Source: CAZRZN01 sp964604565 (GTDB lineage Bacteria > Pseudomonadota > Alphaproteobacteria > Rhodobacterales > Rhodobacteraceae). Taken from it: DNA of 10,194 nucleotides. Position 1 is the first letter of the stretch; each line of letters begins with the position of its first letter. The notes beneath the pieces were generated by a model. It did no database searches and had not been told where the DNA came from. It worked only from the letters and a program-made list of their open reading frames with translations. Position numbers and translations under genes: made by a program. Shown here in pieces: positions 1 through 6,324 of this stretch. Location: positions 1-10,194 of the forward strand of contig CAZRZN010000145.1 of assembly GCA_964604565.1 (NCBI GenBank), given 5' to 3'.

Positions 1-985
1 GCGCCGCGTCCTTTTCGACGTGCTTGCGGTATTCGTCCAGCGTGGTGGCACCGACGCAGTGCAATTCCCCGCGCGCCAGCGCCGGTTTCAGCAGGTTCGA
101 GGCGTCCATCGCCCCATCCGCCTTGCCCGCGCCGACCAGCGTGTGCATCTCGTCGATGAACAGGATGATTTCACCAGCCGCAGCCGTGACCTCCGCCAGG
201 ACTGCCTTCAGGCGTTCCTCGAATTCACCGCGGTATTTCGCACCGGCAATCAGCGCGCCCATGTCCAGCGCCAGAAGTTTCTTGTTCTTCAGGCTTTCGG
301 GAACGTCGCCATTGATGATCCGCAGGGCAAGCCCCTCGGCAATGGCGGTCTTGCCCACACCGGGTTCCCCGATCAGGACCGGGTTGTTCTTGGTCCGGCG
401 GCTGAGCACCTGCATCGTCCGGCGGATTTCCTCATCCCGGCCGATGATCGGGTCGATCTTGCCCTCACGGGCGCGGTCGGTCAGATCAAGGGCGTATTTC
501 TTCAGCGCGTCATAGCCTTCCTCAGCGTTTGCGCTGTCGGCGGTCCGGCCCTTGCGCACGTCGTTGATCGCCTCGTTCAGCTTTTGCGGCGTGACCGATC
601 CAGCATCCAGCGCCTCCTTGGCCGGACTCTTGACCATGGCCAGCGCCATGAGGATCCGCTCGACAGGGACGAAACTGTCACCTGCCTTGGTGGCGATTTT
701 CTCCGCCTCGTCCAGCACCTTGCCGGTGGCCGAATCCAGATAGACCTGCCCTGCGTCGCCGGTCACCTTGGGGATCTTGGCCAGCTTGGTGTCCAGCACC
801 TGAACGACCTGCGCCGGCGCACCGCCCGCAGCGGAGATCAGATTGCTGGCAAGCCCTTCGGGATCGTCCATCAAGGCCTTGAGCAGATGTTCGGGCGCCA
901 GTTTCTGATGGCTTTCCCGCATGGCGATCGTCTGCGCGGCCTGTATGAAACCGCGCGCACGCTCGGTGAACTTTTCGAGGTTCAT
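1..985 (-). CDS. clpB: ATP-dependent disaggregase ClpB, N-terminal part (3' end cut by window edge)
   Basis: ClpB is the cytoplasmic Hsp100 ring ATPase that, with DnaK, pulls proteins out of heat-induced aggregates. About 328 codons are visible, against roughly 870 in the family. Residues 1-145 are the double Clp-N domain, starting MNLEKFTERARGFIQAAQ. The first AAA+ module then begins with KYALDLTDRAREGKIDPIIGRDEEIRR. Walker A is GEPGVGKT at residues 206-213, and Walker B is ILFIDEMHT with D278 and E279. Both lie at the same numbers as in E. coli ClpB as I remember it, which supports the start at 985. A GGAAGGAG Shine-Dalgarno lies just upstream of the ATG. The fragment ends at VGATTLDEYRKHVEKDAA, before the middle coiled-coil domain and second AAA+ module, so those cannot be checked. 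It is transcribed away from pyrF, and a heat-shock promoter lies about 85 bp upstream. Identity is near certain. Confidence 0.97.
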   Translation of the reverse strand, partial: MNLEKFTERARGFIQAAQTIAMRESHQKLAPEHLLKALMDDPEGLASNLISAAGGAPAQVVQVLDTKLAKIPKVTGDAGQVYLDSATGKVLDEAEKIATKAGDSFVPVERILMALAMVKSPAKEALDAGSVTPQKLNEAINDVRKGRTADSANAEEGYDALKKYALDLTDRAREGKIDPIIGRDEEIRRTMQVLSRRTKNNPVLIGEPGVGKTAIAEGLALRIINGDVPESLKNKKLLALDMGALIAGAKYRGEFEERLKAVLAEVTAAAGEIILFIDEMHTLVGAGKADGAMDASNLLKPALARGELHCVGATTLDEYRKHVEKDAA

Positions 986-1069
986 GTCTCTCTCCTTCCA
1001 ACAAGCGCCCTCTTGAAAATGGCTCGTGCCTGCGTGGCAGCACACGACAGCGTGAGGGCCTCACACCCC

Positions 1070-1098
1070 AAATGGCCCCGCTGCGTGACCGGTTCAAG
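1070..1098 (-). promoter_or_regulatory. Predicted RpoH (sigma-32-type) heat-shock promoter of clpB
   Basis: On the minus strand CTTGAA (1098-1093) is followed after 15 bp by GGCCATTT (1077-1070). The sigma-32 consensus is CTTGAA, 13-17 bp, then CCCCATNT, so the -35 is perfect and the -10 matches well. The start of transcription would fall near 1063, giving a leader of roughly 75-80 nt before the clpB ATG. Heat-shock control of clpB is known in many proteobacteria. The site itself is inferred from sequence only. Confidence 0.6.
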
Positions 1099-1104
1099 AG
1101 AGGC

Positions 1105-1124
1105 GCGTTGCAAAAAAGCAACGC
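1105..1124. repeat. Perfect inverted repeat in the clpB/pyrF divergent region
   Basis: GCGTTGC (1105-1111), loop AAAAAA (1112-1117), then GCAACGC (1118-1124) form a perfect 7-bp dyad. It lies 6 bp upstream of the clpB -35 box and about 80 bp before the pyrF start. No T-run follows on either strand, so it does not look like a terminator. Its position between two divergent genes fits an operator or DNA-bending site, but no regulator can be named. Confidence 0.45.
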
Positions 1125-1200
1125 AACCATCCGCGCGGTCGACTTGACCTATGCCTTCCCGGCTTTCATGGAGTGCCGACCCTGTGACCCGGAGAGTTCC

Positions 1201-1917
1201 ATGCCTGATGACCGCCTGATCGTTGCCCTCGACGTGCCCAATGTCCTCAGCGGGCTTGACCTTGCCGCGCAGCTGGGCGACGCGGTTTCGTTTTACAAGA
1301 TCGGGCTCGGGATGCTGACCGGGGGCGGTCTGGCGCTGGCGAATGAGCTGAAGGCCGAACACGGCAAGCGGATCTTTCTGGACCTGAAACTCTTTGACAT
1401 AGGCGCCACCATAGAGGCGGCGGTTCGCGGCATCGCGCAATTCGATCTTGATTTCCTGACGGTGCATGGGGATCCGCATGTGGTGCGCGCGGCCAAGGAG
1501 GGCGCCGCCGGATCGGATATGAAAATTCTGGCGGTCACCATTCTGACATCGCTTGACCGCAGCGATCTGGATGCGGCGCTGATCCAGCCGGGCGACATCT
1601 CCGATCTGGTGGCGACCCGCGCGGCGCGCGCGTTCGAGGCCGGGGCCGATGGCGTCATTGCTTCTCCGAATGAGGCGGCCCTCATCCGTGCCCTGCCAGA
1701 AGCGACAGATCGGCTGATCGTCACCCCCGGCGTGCGGCCCGCCGGTGCTGACAGGGGCGATCAGAAACGCATCGCCACCCCGGCGCAGGCGATCCGCGAC
1801 GGGGCGGATCACATCGTTGTCGGCCGACCGATCCACCGCGCGGACAATCCTCGGGCCGCCGCAAAGGCCATCCTGACGGAAATGGCCTCGCCACAGGCGC
1901 AGCGCCCCAATCTGTAG
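1201..1917 (+). CDS. pyrF: Orotidine-5'-phosphate decarboxylase
   Basis: PyrF carries out the last step of UMP synthesis, decarboxylating OMP to UMP in the cytoplasm. The 238-aa protein has the usual length of the single-domain (beta/alpha)8 bacterial enzyme. Visible motifs are ALDV at 9-12 (D11), YKIG with K33, the catalytic signature FLDLKLFDI with D61, K63 and D66, VTILTS at 112-117, and the phosphate-binding end VTPGVRP (174-180) and VVGRPI (206-211). The start at 1201 is chosen because GGAGAG sits 4 nt before the ATG. An in-frame ATG at 1072 would run through the clpB promoter and add non-conserved residues. A TTGACC hexamer at 1144-1149 could be the -35, but I see no convincing -10. The gene diverges from clpB and converges on paaK, with 18 bp between the stop codons. 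Confidence 0.96.
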   Translation: MPDDRLIVALDVPNVLSGLDLAAQLGDAVSFYKIGLGMLTGGGLALANELKAEHGKRIFLDLKLFDIGATIEAAVRGIAQFDLDFLTVHGDPHVVRAAKEGAAGSDMKILAVTILTSLDRSDLDAALIQPGDISDLVATRAARAFEAGADGVIASPNEAALIRALPEATDRLIVTPGVRPAGADRGDQKRIATPAQAIRDGADHIVVGRPIHRADNPRAAAKAILTEMASPQAQRPNL

Positions 1918-1935
1918 GGCACGGCACGGTCGGTC

Positions 1936-3240
1936 CTACTCCTTGGGCCGGTTGTCCAGAATGCGGACCGCCTTACCCTGACTGCGGGCCACGCCGCCGG
2001 GGGCCGCGATATCGACCTTGATGCTGACACCCACGACCTGCTTGACCTTGGCCGCGAGTTCCCGCCCTGCCTGATCGCCCAGTTCCACGGTGTCCGGCAG
2101 GGTTTCGACCTTTACCCGCATCTCGTCCTTGTGTCCGACCCTGTTCAGCTCCAGCTGGAAATGCGGCGCAAGCGCGCGCACGGTCATCAACTGCTCTTCG
2201 ATCTGGGTCGGAAAGACATTGACGCCGCGCAGGATGATCATGTCGTCGGACCGCCCCGTCACCTTTTCCATCCGCCGCATCGACCGCGCGGTGCCGGGCA
2301 GCAGGCGCGTCAGATCGCGCGTCCGGTAGCGGATGATCGGAAAGGCCTCCTTGGTCAGAGAGGTAAAGACCAGTTCCCCCAATTCGCCGTCCGGCAGCAC
2401 CGCGCCGGTTTCGGGGTCGATGATCTCGGGGTAGAAATGATCCTCCCAGATGTGCAGCCCGTCCTTGGTTTCGACGCATTCATTGGCAACGCCCGGTCCC
2501 ATGACCTCCGACAGGCCGTAGATATCGACCGCATGCATGTCGAAGGCCTGTTCGATCTCCAGCCGCATTGCGTTGGTCCAGGGTTCCGCGCCAAAGATCC
2601 CCACCTTCAGCGGCGATTTGCGCGGATCGAGGCCCTGCGCGGCGTATTCGTCGATGATCGATAGCGCGTAGGAGGGCGTAACGGTGATGCCCGTCGCCCC
2701 GAAATCCTCGATCAGGCGCACCTGTCGTTGGGTCATGCCACCCGAAATCGGGACGGTGGACAGCCCCAGCTTGTCCGCGCCCAGATGGATGCCCAAGCCG
2801 CCGGTGAAGAGCCCGTAGCCATAGGCGTTGTGCAGGATGTCACCCGGTTTCAGACCGCTTGCCCGCAAGGATCGCGCAACCACCGTGGCCCATGTGTCAA
2901 GGTCCGCCTCTGTATAGCCAACCACGGTCGGCTGGCCGGTCGTCCCGGACGAAGCGTGGATGCGCCGCACCTGCGCACGGGGCACCGCAAACATGCCAAA
3001 GGGATAAGAGGCGCGCAGATCGGCCTTTGCCGTGAAGGGGAATTTTGCCAGATCCTCCAGCGAGGTCAAATCGTCCGGATGCACGCCGACGGTATCAAAG
3101 CTCGATTTGTAGTGCGGGACGTTCTGATAGACATGCCGTAGGGTCCATTTCAGACGGTCCAGTTGAAGCGCGGCGATCTCGTCGCGCGACGCCGTTTCAA
3201 TGGCCTCGAGGCTGTCCTTGGATGGGGTCAGGTCTTCCAT
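1936..3240 (-). CDS. paaK: Phenylacetate-CoA ligase
   Basis: PaaK activates phenylacetate to phenylacetyl-CoA using ATP and CoA (releasing AMP and PPi), the entry step of the aerobic phenylacetyl-CoA pathway. The 434-aa product is close to the usual 430-440. In order it shows the adenylate-forming P-loop SSGTTGQPT (97-105), the family block DIYGLSEVMGPG (239-250), RYRTRDL (304-310), GRSDDMIILRGVNVFP (329-344) at the hinge to the small C-terminal domain, and SQGKAVRI with K423 as the likely catalytic lysine. The ATG at 3240 has a GGAG about 10 nt upstream. It follows paaI by 28 bp on the same strand, so the two are almost certainly co-transcribed. Other aryl-CoA ligases of this subfamily are possible, but the paaI neighbour favours phenylacetate or a close aryl acid. 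Confidence 0.94.
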   Translation of the reverse strand: MEDLTPSKDSLEAIETASRDEIAALQLDRLKWTLRHVYQNVPHYKSSFDTVGVHPDDLTSLEDLAKFPFTAKADLRASYPFGMFAVPRAQVRRIHASSGTTGQPTVVGYTEADLDTWATVVARSLRASGLKPGDILHNAYGYGLFTGGLGIHLGADKLGLSTVPISGGMTQRQVRLIEDFGATGITVTPSYALSIIDEYAAQGLDPRKSPLKVGIFGAEPWTNAMRLEIEQAFDMHAVDIYGLSEVMGPGVANECVETKDGLHIWEDHFYPEIIDPETGAVLPDGELGELVFTSLTKEAFPIIRYRTRDLTRLLPGTARSMRRMEKVTGRSDDMIILRGVNVFPTQIEEQLMTVRALAPHFQLELNRVGHKDEMRVKVETLPDTVELGDQAGRELAAKVKQVVGVSIKVDIAAPGGVARSQGKAVRILDNRPKE

Positions 3241-3268
3241 CGGGTCGTTCTCCGGGTCGGCGGACGCG

Positions 3269-3718
3269 TCACGCGCCGTCTTTTGGGGCGGGGTCTTCGG
3301 GAAAATGCTGACCCTTGACGGTGCGGGAGAGGCCGCGCATCAGGGCTACCTTGCGCCCGTCTGCGCCGGTTACCGTTACGTCATAAACGCCGGTCCGCCC
3401 GCTGCGCGCCTGTTCCTGCGCCGTCGCGGTCAGACGCTCGCCCAACTGGCCGGGTGCGAGGAAAATGATCTGGTTTTCCTGCGCGACAGCAAGCTGGTTG
3501 TAGCTGTTGCAAGCAAAGGCAAAGGCGCTGTCGGCGAGCGTGAAGATAAAGCCGCCATGACAGATCCGGTGCCCGTTCAGGTGGTGCGGCTGCACCTCCA
3601 TCGATAAAACTGCTTCGCCCGGTGCGATCCTGTCGATCCGCATGCCGACCTGCTGGCTGGCGGCATCCTCGGCACACATCACCGTGGCCGCGCGCTCGGC
3701 ACGTTGCTGCGGCGTCAT
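3269..3718 (-). CDS. paaI: Hydroxyphenylacetyl-CoA thioesterase, hotdog fold
   Basis: PaaI is a hotdog-fold thioesterase that hydrolyses (hydroxy)phenylacetyl-CoA and related dead-end CoA esters, freeing CoA when the phenylacetate pathway stalls. The 149-aa protein carries the family block NGHRICHGGFIFTLADSAFA at 48-67, with N48, the HGG at 54-56 and the probable catalytic D63. The length matches the usual 140-150. The start at 3718 is chosen because GGGAGGGG lies 5 nt upstream. The frame stays open for 17 more codons to 3769, but those residues have no homology signal that I can see, and they would overlap the presumed promoter. paaK follows after 28 bp. The CHGG context is strongly PaaI-like, and other hotdog thioesterases are less likely given the neighbour. 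Confidence 0.93.
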   Translation of the reverse strand: MTPQQRAERAATVMCAEDAASQQVGMRIDRIAPGEAVLSMEVQPHHLNGHRICHGGFIFTLADSAFAFACNSYNQLAVAQENQIIFLAPGQLGERLTATAQEQARSGRTGVYDVTVTGADGRKVALMRGLSRTVKGQHFPEDPAPKDGA

Positions 3719-3755
3719 ATCGCCCCTCCCTGATGAGCGGACGATGCCTAAAACC

Positions 3756-3767
3756 GACCGCGCGGTC
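3756..3767. promoter_or_regulatory. 12-bp palindrome over the presumed paaI -35 box (candidate operator)
   Basis: GACCGC at 3756-3761 followed by GCGGTC is a perfect palindrome, inside the wider string ACCGACCGCGCGGTCAAG. On the minus strand TTGACC (3769-3764) could be the -35 of paaIK, so a bound repressor would cover it. TetR-family PaaR regulators control paa genes in other bacteria and use dyads of this general type. The link is inference. The core CCGCGCGGTC also occurs near 1131 and 4159, so it is partly a GC-rich word. Confidence 0.35.
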
Positions 3768-3831
3768 AAGTATGTTGAAGCCGATCCGCAAATGGCTTGA
3801 TTTATGAGGCCAAGAACGCAAGTGTTACAAC

Positions 3832-4173
3832 ATGAACAGCTTGACGCCCTTCCCCGGCCAGGGGTCCGCGCCGGAGGTTGTCGCCTTCCAGCGTGCCGAG
3901 CTCAATGTGATCCTGTCGCTTTACGGGCGCATGGTCGCCGCTGGAGAATGGCGGGATTACGGCATTTCCTCCCTGCGGGAGGTGGCGGTATTTTCGGTTT
4001 TTCGGCGGACGGCGGAACACCCGCTTTACCGGATCGAAAAACGCCCGAAACTGCGCAACCGTCAGGGCGAATACGCCGTGATCGGCATGGAGGGGCAAGT
4101 GATCAAACGCGGCCACGATCTGAAGACCGTATTGCGCGTGCTGGAGCGCAAGTTGATCCGCGCGGTCGAGTGA
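3832..4173 (+). CDS. DUF2794 family protein, function unknown
   Basis: This 113-aa protein fits the DUF2794 family, a small alphaproteobacterial family I recognise by the strings LNVILSLYGRMVAAGEWRDY (24-43), AVFSVFRRTAEHPLYRIEKRP (52-72) and a GHDLKTVLRVLERKL tail (94-108). The first 19 residues are low in conserved character. It has no signal peptide, membrane segment or cysteine, and many basic residues (RIEKRPKLRNRQ), so it is a soluble and probably compact protein. No function is known to me. The ATG at 3832 has no strong Shine-Dalgarno, which makes weak translation or a leaderless message possible. It is read divergently from paaI across 113 bp and converges on the ureohydrolase gene. 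The family is a confident guess, while any role is open. Confidence 0.85.
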   Translation: MNSLTPFPGQGSAPEVVAFQRAELNVILSLYGRMVAAGEWRDYGISSLREVAVFSVFRRTAEHPLYRIEKRPKLRNRQGEYAVIGMEGQVIKRGHDLKTVLRVLERKLIRAVE

Positions 4174-4208
4174 CGGCAGGCAACCGAGATCAGGACATCA
4201 CGTGCCGC

Positions 4209-4238
4209 GGGCGCGATCCCTGCTGAGAAATCGCACCC
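4209..4238. terminator. Weak bidirectional hairpin between convergent genes
   Basis: GGG-c-GCGAT (4209-4217) can pair with ATCGC-a-CCC (4230-4238) around a 12-nt loop, giving 8 bp with one mismatch. It lies midway between the DUF2794 stop and the ureohydrolase stop, where a shared terminator is expected. There is no clear U-tract on either strand, so confidence is low. Confidence 0.25.
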
Positions 4239-4253
4239 GGGTCTGTTCGCTGA

Positions 4254-5219
4254 TTACCCCTTCGGGGGTGACAGCATCGCGCACAGCAATTCGAACATGA
4301 TCGACACGCCCAGAAACGCGGTTCCACCACTGGCATCGAAGGGTGGGGAAACCTCGACCATGTCGGCACCGACGATGTTCAGTCCGTAAAGCTCGCGGCA
4401 GACCTGCAAGGCCTGAAAGCTGTTCGGTCCACCCACCTCCGGCGTGCCGGTGCCGGGGGCAAAGGTCGGGTCGACGAAGTCGATGTCATAGCTGACGTAG
4501 GTGGGCGCATCGCCGACCGTCGCACGCGCCTCCTGCATGACATCCTCGACACCCCGGGCAAAGAATTCCTCTATGGTGATGATGCGGATTCCGTTGGCAG
4601 CGGCAAAATCACGATCCTCTGAATCATACATCGTGCCGCGAATCCCGATCTGGACCACGCGTTCGGGATCCAGCAGCCCCTCCTCCACGGCGCGCCGGAA
4701 CGGTGTTCCGTGGGTAAACATCGTCCCGCCGAAATAACTGTGAAAGAGATCGGTGTGACTGTCGAAATGCACCATCCCAAGGGGGCCGTCCTTCGCCAGC
4801 GCACGCAAGACAGGCAGCGAGGTCAGGTGATCCCCCCCGGCGGTCAGGGGTCGGATGCCCGCTGTCACGAGATCGCTGTAAAAGGCGCTGATGCGCGCCA
4901 TGCTGTCCGGAATGTCTGCCGGATTGGGTCCGACATCGCCTATGTCGGCGCAATTGGCCTGTTCGAAGGGGCGCAGGCCGGTGACCCCGTGCTGGGCGCG
5001 GATCATGGTCGAGGCATCGCGCAACTGCCGCGGACCGTGGCGCGGACCGGGACGGTTGGTGGTGCCGCTGTCCCAAGGCACGCCGACCAGACCGATCTGC
5101 ACATCGGCGAACCGTGGATGATCCGCAGCCACGTGGGGCAGGCGCATGAAGGTCGGAACGCCGGCAAAACGCGGCAGGTCAAAGCCGGAGACAGGGTGGA
5201 AAAAGGGATCGGAGGCCAT
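4254..5219 (-). CDS. Arginase/agmatinase-family ureohydrolase (agmatinase or guanidinobutyrase type)
   Basis: This is a two-Mn ureohydrolase that should cut a guanidino group, releasing urea from agmatine, guanidinobutyrate or a related compound. It is 321 aa from the start chosen, a typical length. Metal-binding motifs are GGDH (128-131), DSHTD (153-157) and SYDIDFVDPTFAPGTG (243-258), and THGTPFRRAVEEGLLD (169-184) is typical of agmatinase/guanidinobutyrase proteins. An upstream ATG at 5228 has AAGG directly against it. The ATG at 5219 has AAGGA at 8 nt, so I prefer 5219. It is a single-gene unit with a possible promoter at 5246-5274. No polyamine or arginine gene is adjacent, so the substrate cannot be fixed. 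Because speB is often assigned to this family without proof, I leave the symbol empty. Confidence 0.9.
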   Translation of the reverse strand: MASDPFFHPVSGFDLPRFAGVPTFMRLPHVAADHPRFADVQIGLVGVPWDSGTTNRPGPRHGPRQLRDASTMIRAQHGVTGLRPFEQANCADIGDVGPNPADIPDSMARISAFYSDLVTAGIRPLTAGGDHLTSLPVLRALAKDGPLGMVHFDSHTDLFHSYFGGTMFTHGTPFRRAVEEGLLDPERVVQIGIRGTMYDSEDRDFAAANGIRIITIEEFFARGVEDVMQEARATVGDAPTYVSYDIDFVDPTFAPGTGTPEVGGPNSFQALQVCRELYGLNIVGADMVEVSPPFDASGGTAFLGVSIMFELLCAMLSPPKG

Positions 5220-5245
5220 GTCGTTCATCCTTGTATTTTGCGCTT

Positions 5246-5274
5246 AGCATGGGCTGTGCGGCGACAATCCTCAA
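5246..5274 (-). promoter_or_regulatory. Possible sigma-70 promoter of the ureohydrolase gene
   Basis: On the minus strand TTGAGG (5274-5269), a 17-bp spacer and CATGCT (5251-5246) form a plausible -35/-10 pair, 18 bp upstream of the first ATG. The -35 keeps TTGA but the -10 matches only three of six consensus bases, so this is tentative. Confidence 0.3.
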
Positions 5275-5398
5275 GGGCCCGCGCACAGGCAAACCGACGC
5301 CTTCTGCCCCGGCCGGAGAAAGATCCGAGGGCGCATTCACGGGGGAAATGAAGGCGGGTCGCTGACAGACCGTCACCTCAGGCAAGTTGTGCCGCAGT

Positions 5399-5460
5399 CG
5401 GGGGCTCTGCCCCCGTCACGGCAAAGCCGTGCCTCCCCCGGGATATTTCACGCCCGAAGA
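5399..5460. repeat. Bipartite extragenic hairpin repeat (Rhodobacteraceae type)
   Basis: Two hairpins stand side by side. CGGGGGC-TCT-GCCCCCG (5399-5415) has a 7-bp stem, and CACGGC-AAA-GCCGTG (5417-5431) has a 6-bp stem. They are followed by CTCCCCCGGGATATTT and a GAAGAAAA box (5456-5463). I remember repeats with this GGGGGC..GCCCCC plus CCCCCGGGATATTT layout as abundant at gene ends in Rhodobacteraceae genomes. Read on the minus strand it begins about 15 bp past the NlpC/P60 stop, so it may act as a terminator or an mRNA 3'-end stabiliser. The rest of the intergenic space, 5275-5398, shows nothing else I can support. Confidence 0.7.
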
Positions 5461-5475
5461 AAACGCATCGGCACG

Positions 5476-6324
5476 TCAGTCCAGCCGGGCATGGCGCGTC
5501 ACGGGTCCGTCGCCCTGAGCGGCGATGCGGGAGATAGCCTCTTGCAGAGGTTCGCGTGCAACGGCCATGGCACCAGCGTTGGCATGGATCAGAGTCCGGT
5601 CGTTGAGTGCGATGGCGACATGCCCCTTCCAGAAGAACAGGTCGCCGCGGATGGCAGGGGTGTCCTTCGGCAGGGTGCGTCCCAAGGTTTCTTGCTGGTC
5701 GCTGTCGCCGGGACAGGGCAAACCGCAGGCGTGCAGCGCAATTTGCACCAGACCGGAACAGTCGAGGCCCCAGCCCGTGTTGGCCGCCCAGACATAGGGC
5801 GTTCCCAGAAAGCGTTCGGCAACGGCGGCAGGGTCCGTTTCCGGTTCCGACAGGGGAGCGATATGGCGGCGGGGCAGAAAGACCGGCGCCGCCGTGTCCG
5901 CGTCCGGCAGGGCGAGCGCCACTTGCGCCCAGCGGTCTTGCGTCTCCAGCAGGCGCAGGCGGCTGTTGCAATGCAGGACATGCGTCGGGGGTAGCTTGAA
6001 ATCCGGGGCATGATAGGCCCAGGTCGAGCGCGCTGCGATCCGGTGAGTCCAGTTCTGTGTCAAAGTCAGCGCTGCTTGCGGAAGGTAGCCGACGTATCCG
6101 TCCTTGGGCGCCTGAACGAAGGCCCAGCCGTCTCTGACCTCGAATACGCGGACATCGTCGCCCCAGAGCAGTTGCCTGTCACGTTTGCCGTCAGGCGTCG
6201 CGAGGAGATAGGGATAGCCCGTGACCTGATGGAGATCGCCCTCGACAAAGCGATCTGCCGCCACCTGTCCCTGCAGATGTTTTGCGGCAACCCGACCGTT
6301 GGCAGGTGTCACGCGGCGGTCCAT
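5476..6324 (-). CDS. NlpC/P60 family cysteine hydrolase with SH3-like N-terminal domains
   Basis: NlpC/P60 enzymes are papain-like hydrolases that usually cut the gamma-D-Glu to diaminopimelate bond of murein peptides. Of 282 aa, residues 30-160 look like two bacterial SH3-type beta domains (LLWGDDVRVFEVRDGWAFVQ and the later CNSRLRLLETQDRWAQVAL). The catalytic domain runs from about 163, with FLGTPYVWAANTGWGLDCSGLVQ (C189 nucleophile), GHVAIAL (H235) and LIHANA (H247) completing the triad. The N-terminus MDRRVTPANGRVAAKHLQGQ has no signal peptide or lipobox, so the protein seems cytoplasmic, in keeping with murein-peptide recycling rather than wall cleavage. Its ATG overlaps the stop of the M17 peptidase gene as TGATG, so it is probably translated by coupling. 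An extragenic hairpin repeat follows the stop. Confidence 0.92.
   Translation of the reverse strand: MDRRVTPANGRVAAKHLQGQVAADRFVEGDLHQVTGYPYLLATPDGKRDRQLLWGDDVRVFEVRDGWAFVQAPKDGYVGYLPQAALTLTQNWTHRIAARSTWAYHAPDFKLPPTHVLHCNSRLRLLETQDRWAQVALALPDADTAAPVFLPRRHIAPLSEPETDPAAVAERFLGTPYVWAANTGWGLDCSGLVQIALHACGLPCPGDSDQQETLGRTLPKDTPAIRGDLFFWKGHVAIALNDRTLIHANAGAMAVAREPLQEAISRIAAQGDGPVTRHARLD

Noticed and set aside
1131..1140. CCGCGCGGTC word shared with the paaI palindrome and the DUF2794 3' end
   Set aside because: It is a common GC-rich word. One copy is inside coding sequence and only the paaI copy is a full 12-bp palindrome, so I do not call it a repeat family.
20..1147. 375-codon plus-strand open frame across clpB
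   Set aside because: It is antisense to an unmistakable ClpB coding region, and long mirror frames are expected in GC-rich DNA. No conserved motif or ribosome site was seen.
1072..1200. N-terminal extension of pyrF from an ATG at 1072
   Set aside because: It would run through the clpB promoter and the dyad. The ATG at 1201 has a proper Shine-Dalgarno and gives the normal protein length.
3968..3982. CCTCCC-TGC-GGGAGG perfect hairpin inside the DUF2794 gene
   Set aside because: It is within coding sequence for a conserved segment, has no T-run, and a 6-bp GC dyad is not rare at this composition.
4754..4771. DSHTD instead of DAHxD in the ureohydrolase metal site
   Set aside because: The known family signature allows Ala or Ser at this position, so it is not an anomaly.
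4710..5351. 213-codon plus-strand open frame across the ureohydrolase start
   Set aside because: It is antisense to the ureohydrolase metal-binding region and shows no family features.
5179..5385. 68-codon minus-strand frame upstream of the ureohydrolase gene
   Set aside because: It overlaps the ureohydrolase start region in another frame, lacks a convincing ribosome site and has no recognisable protein features.
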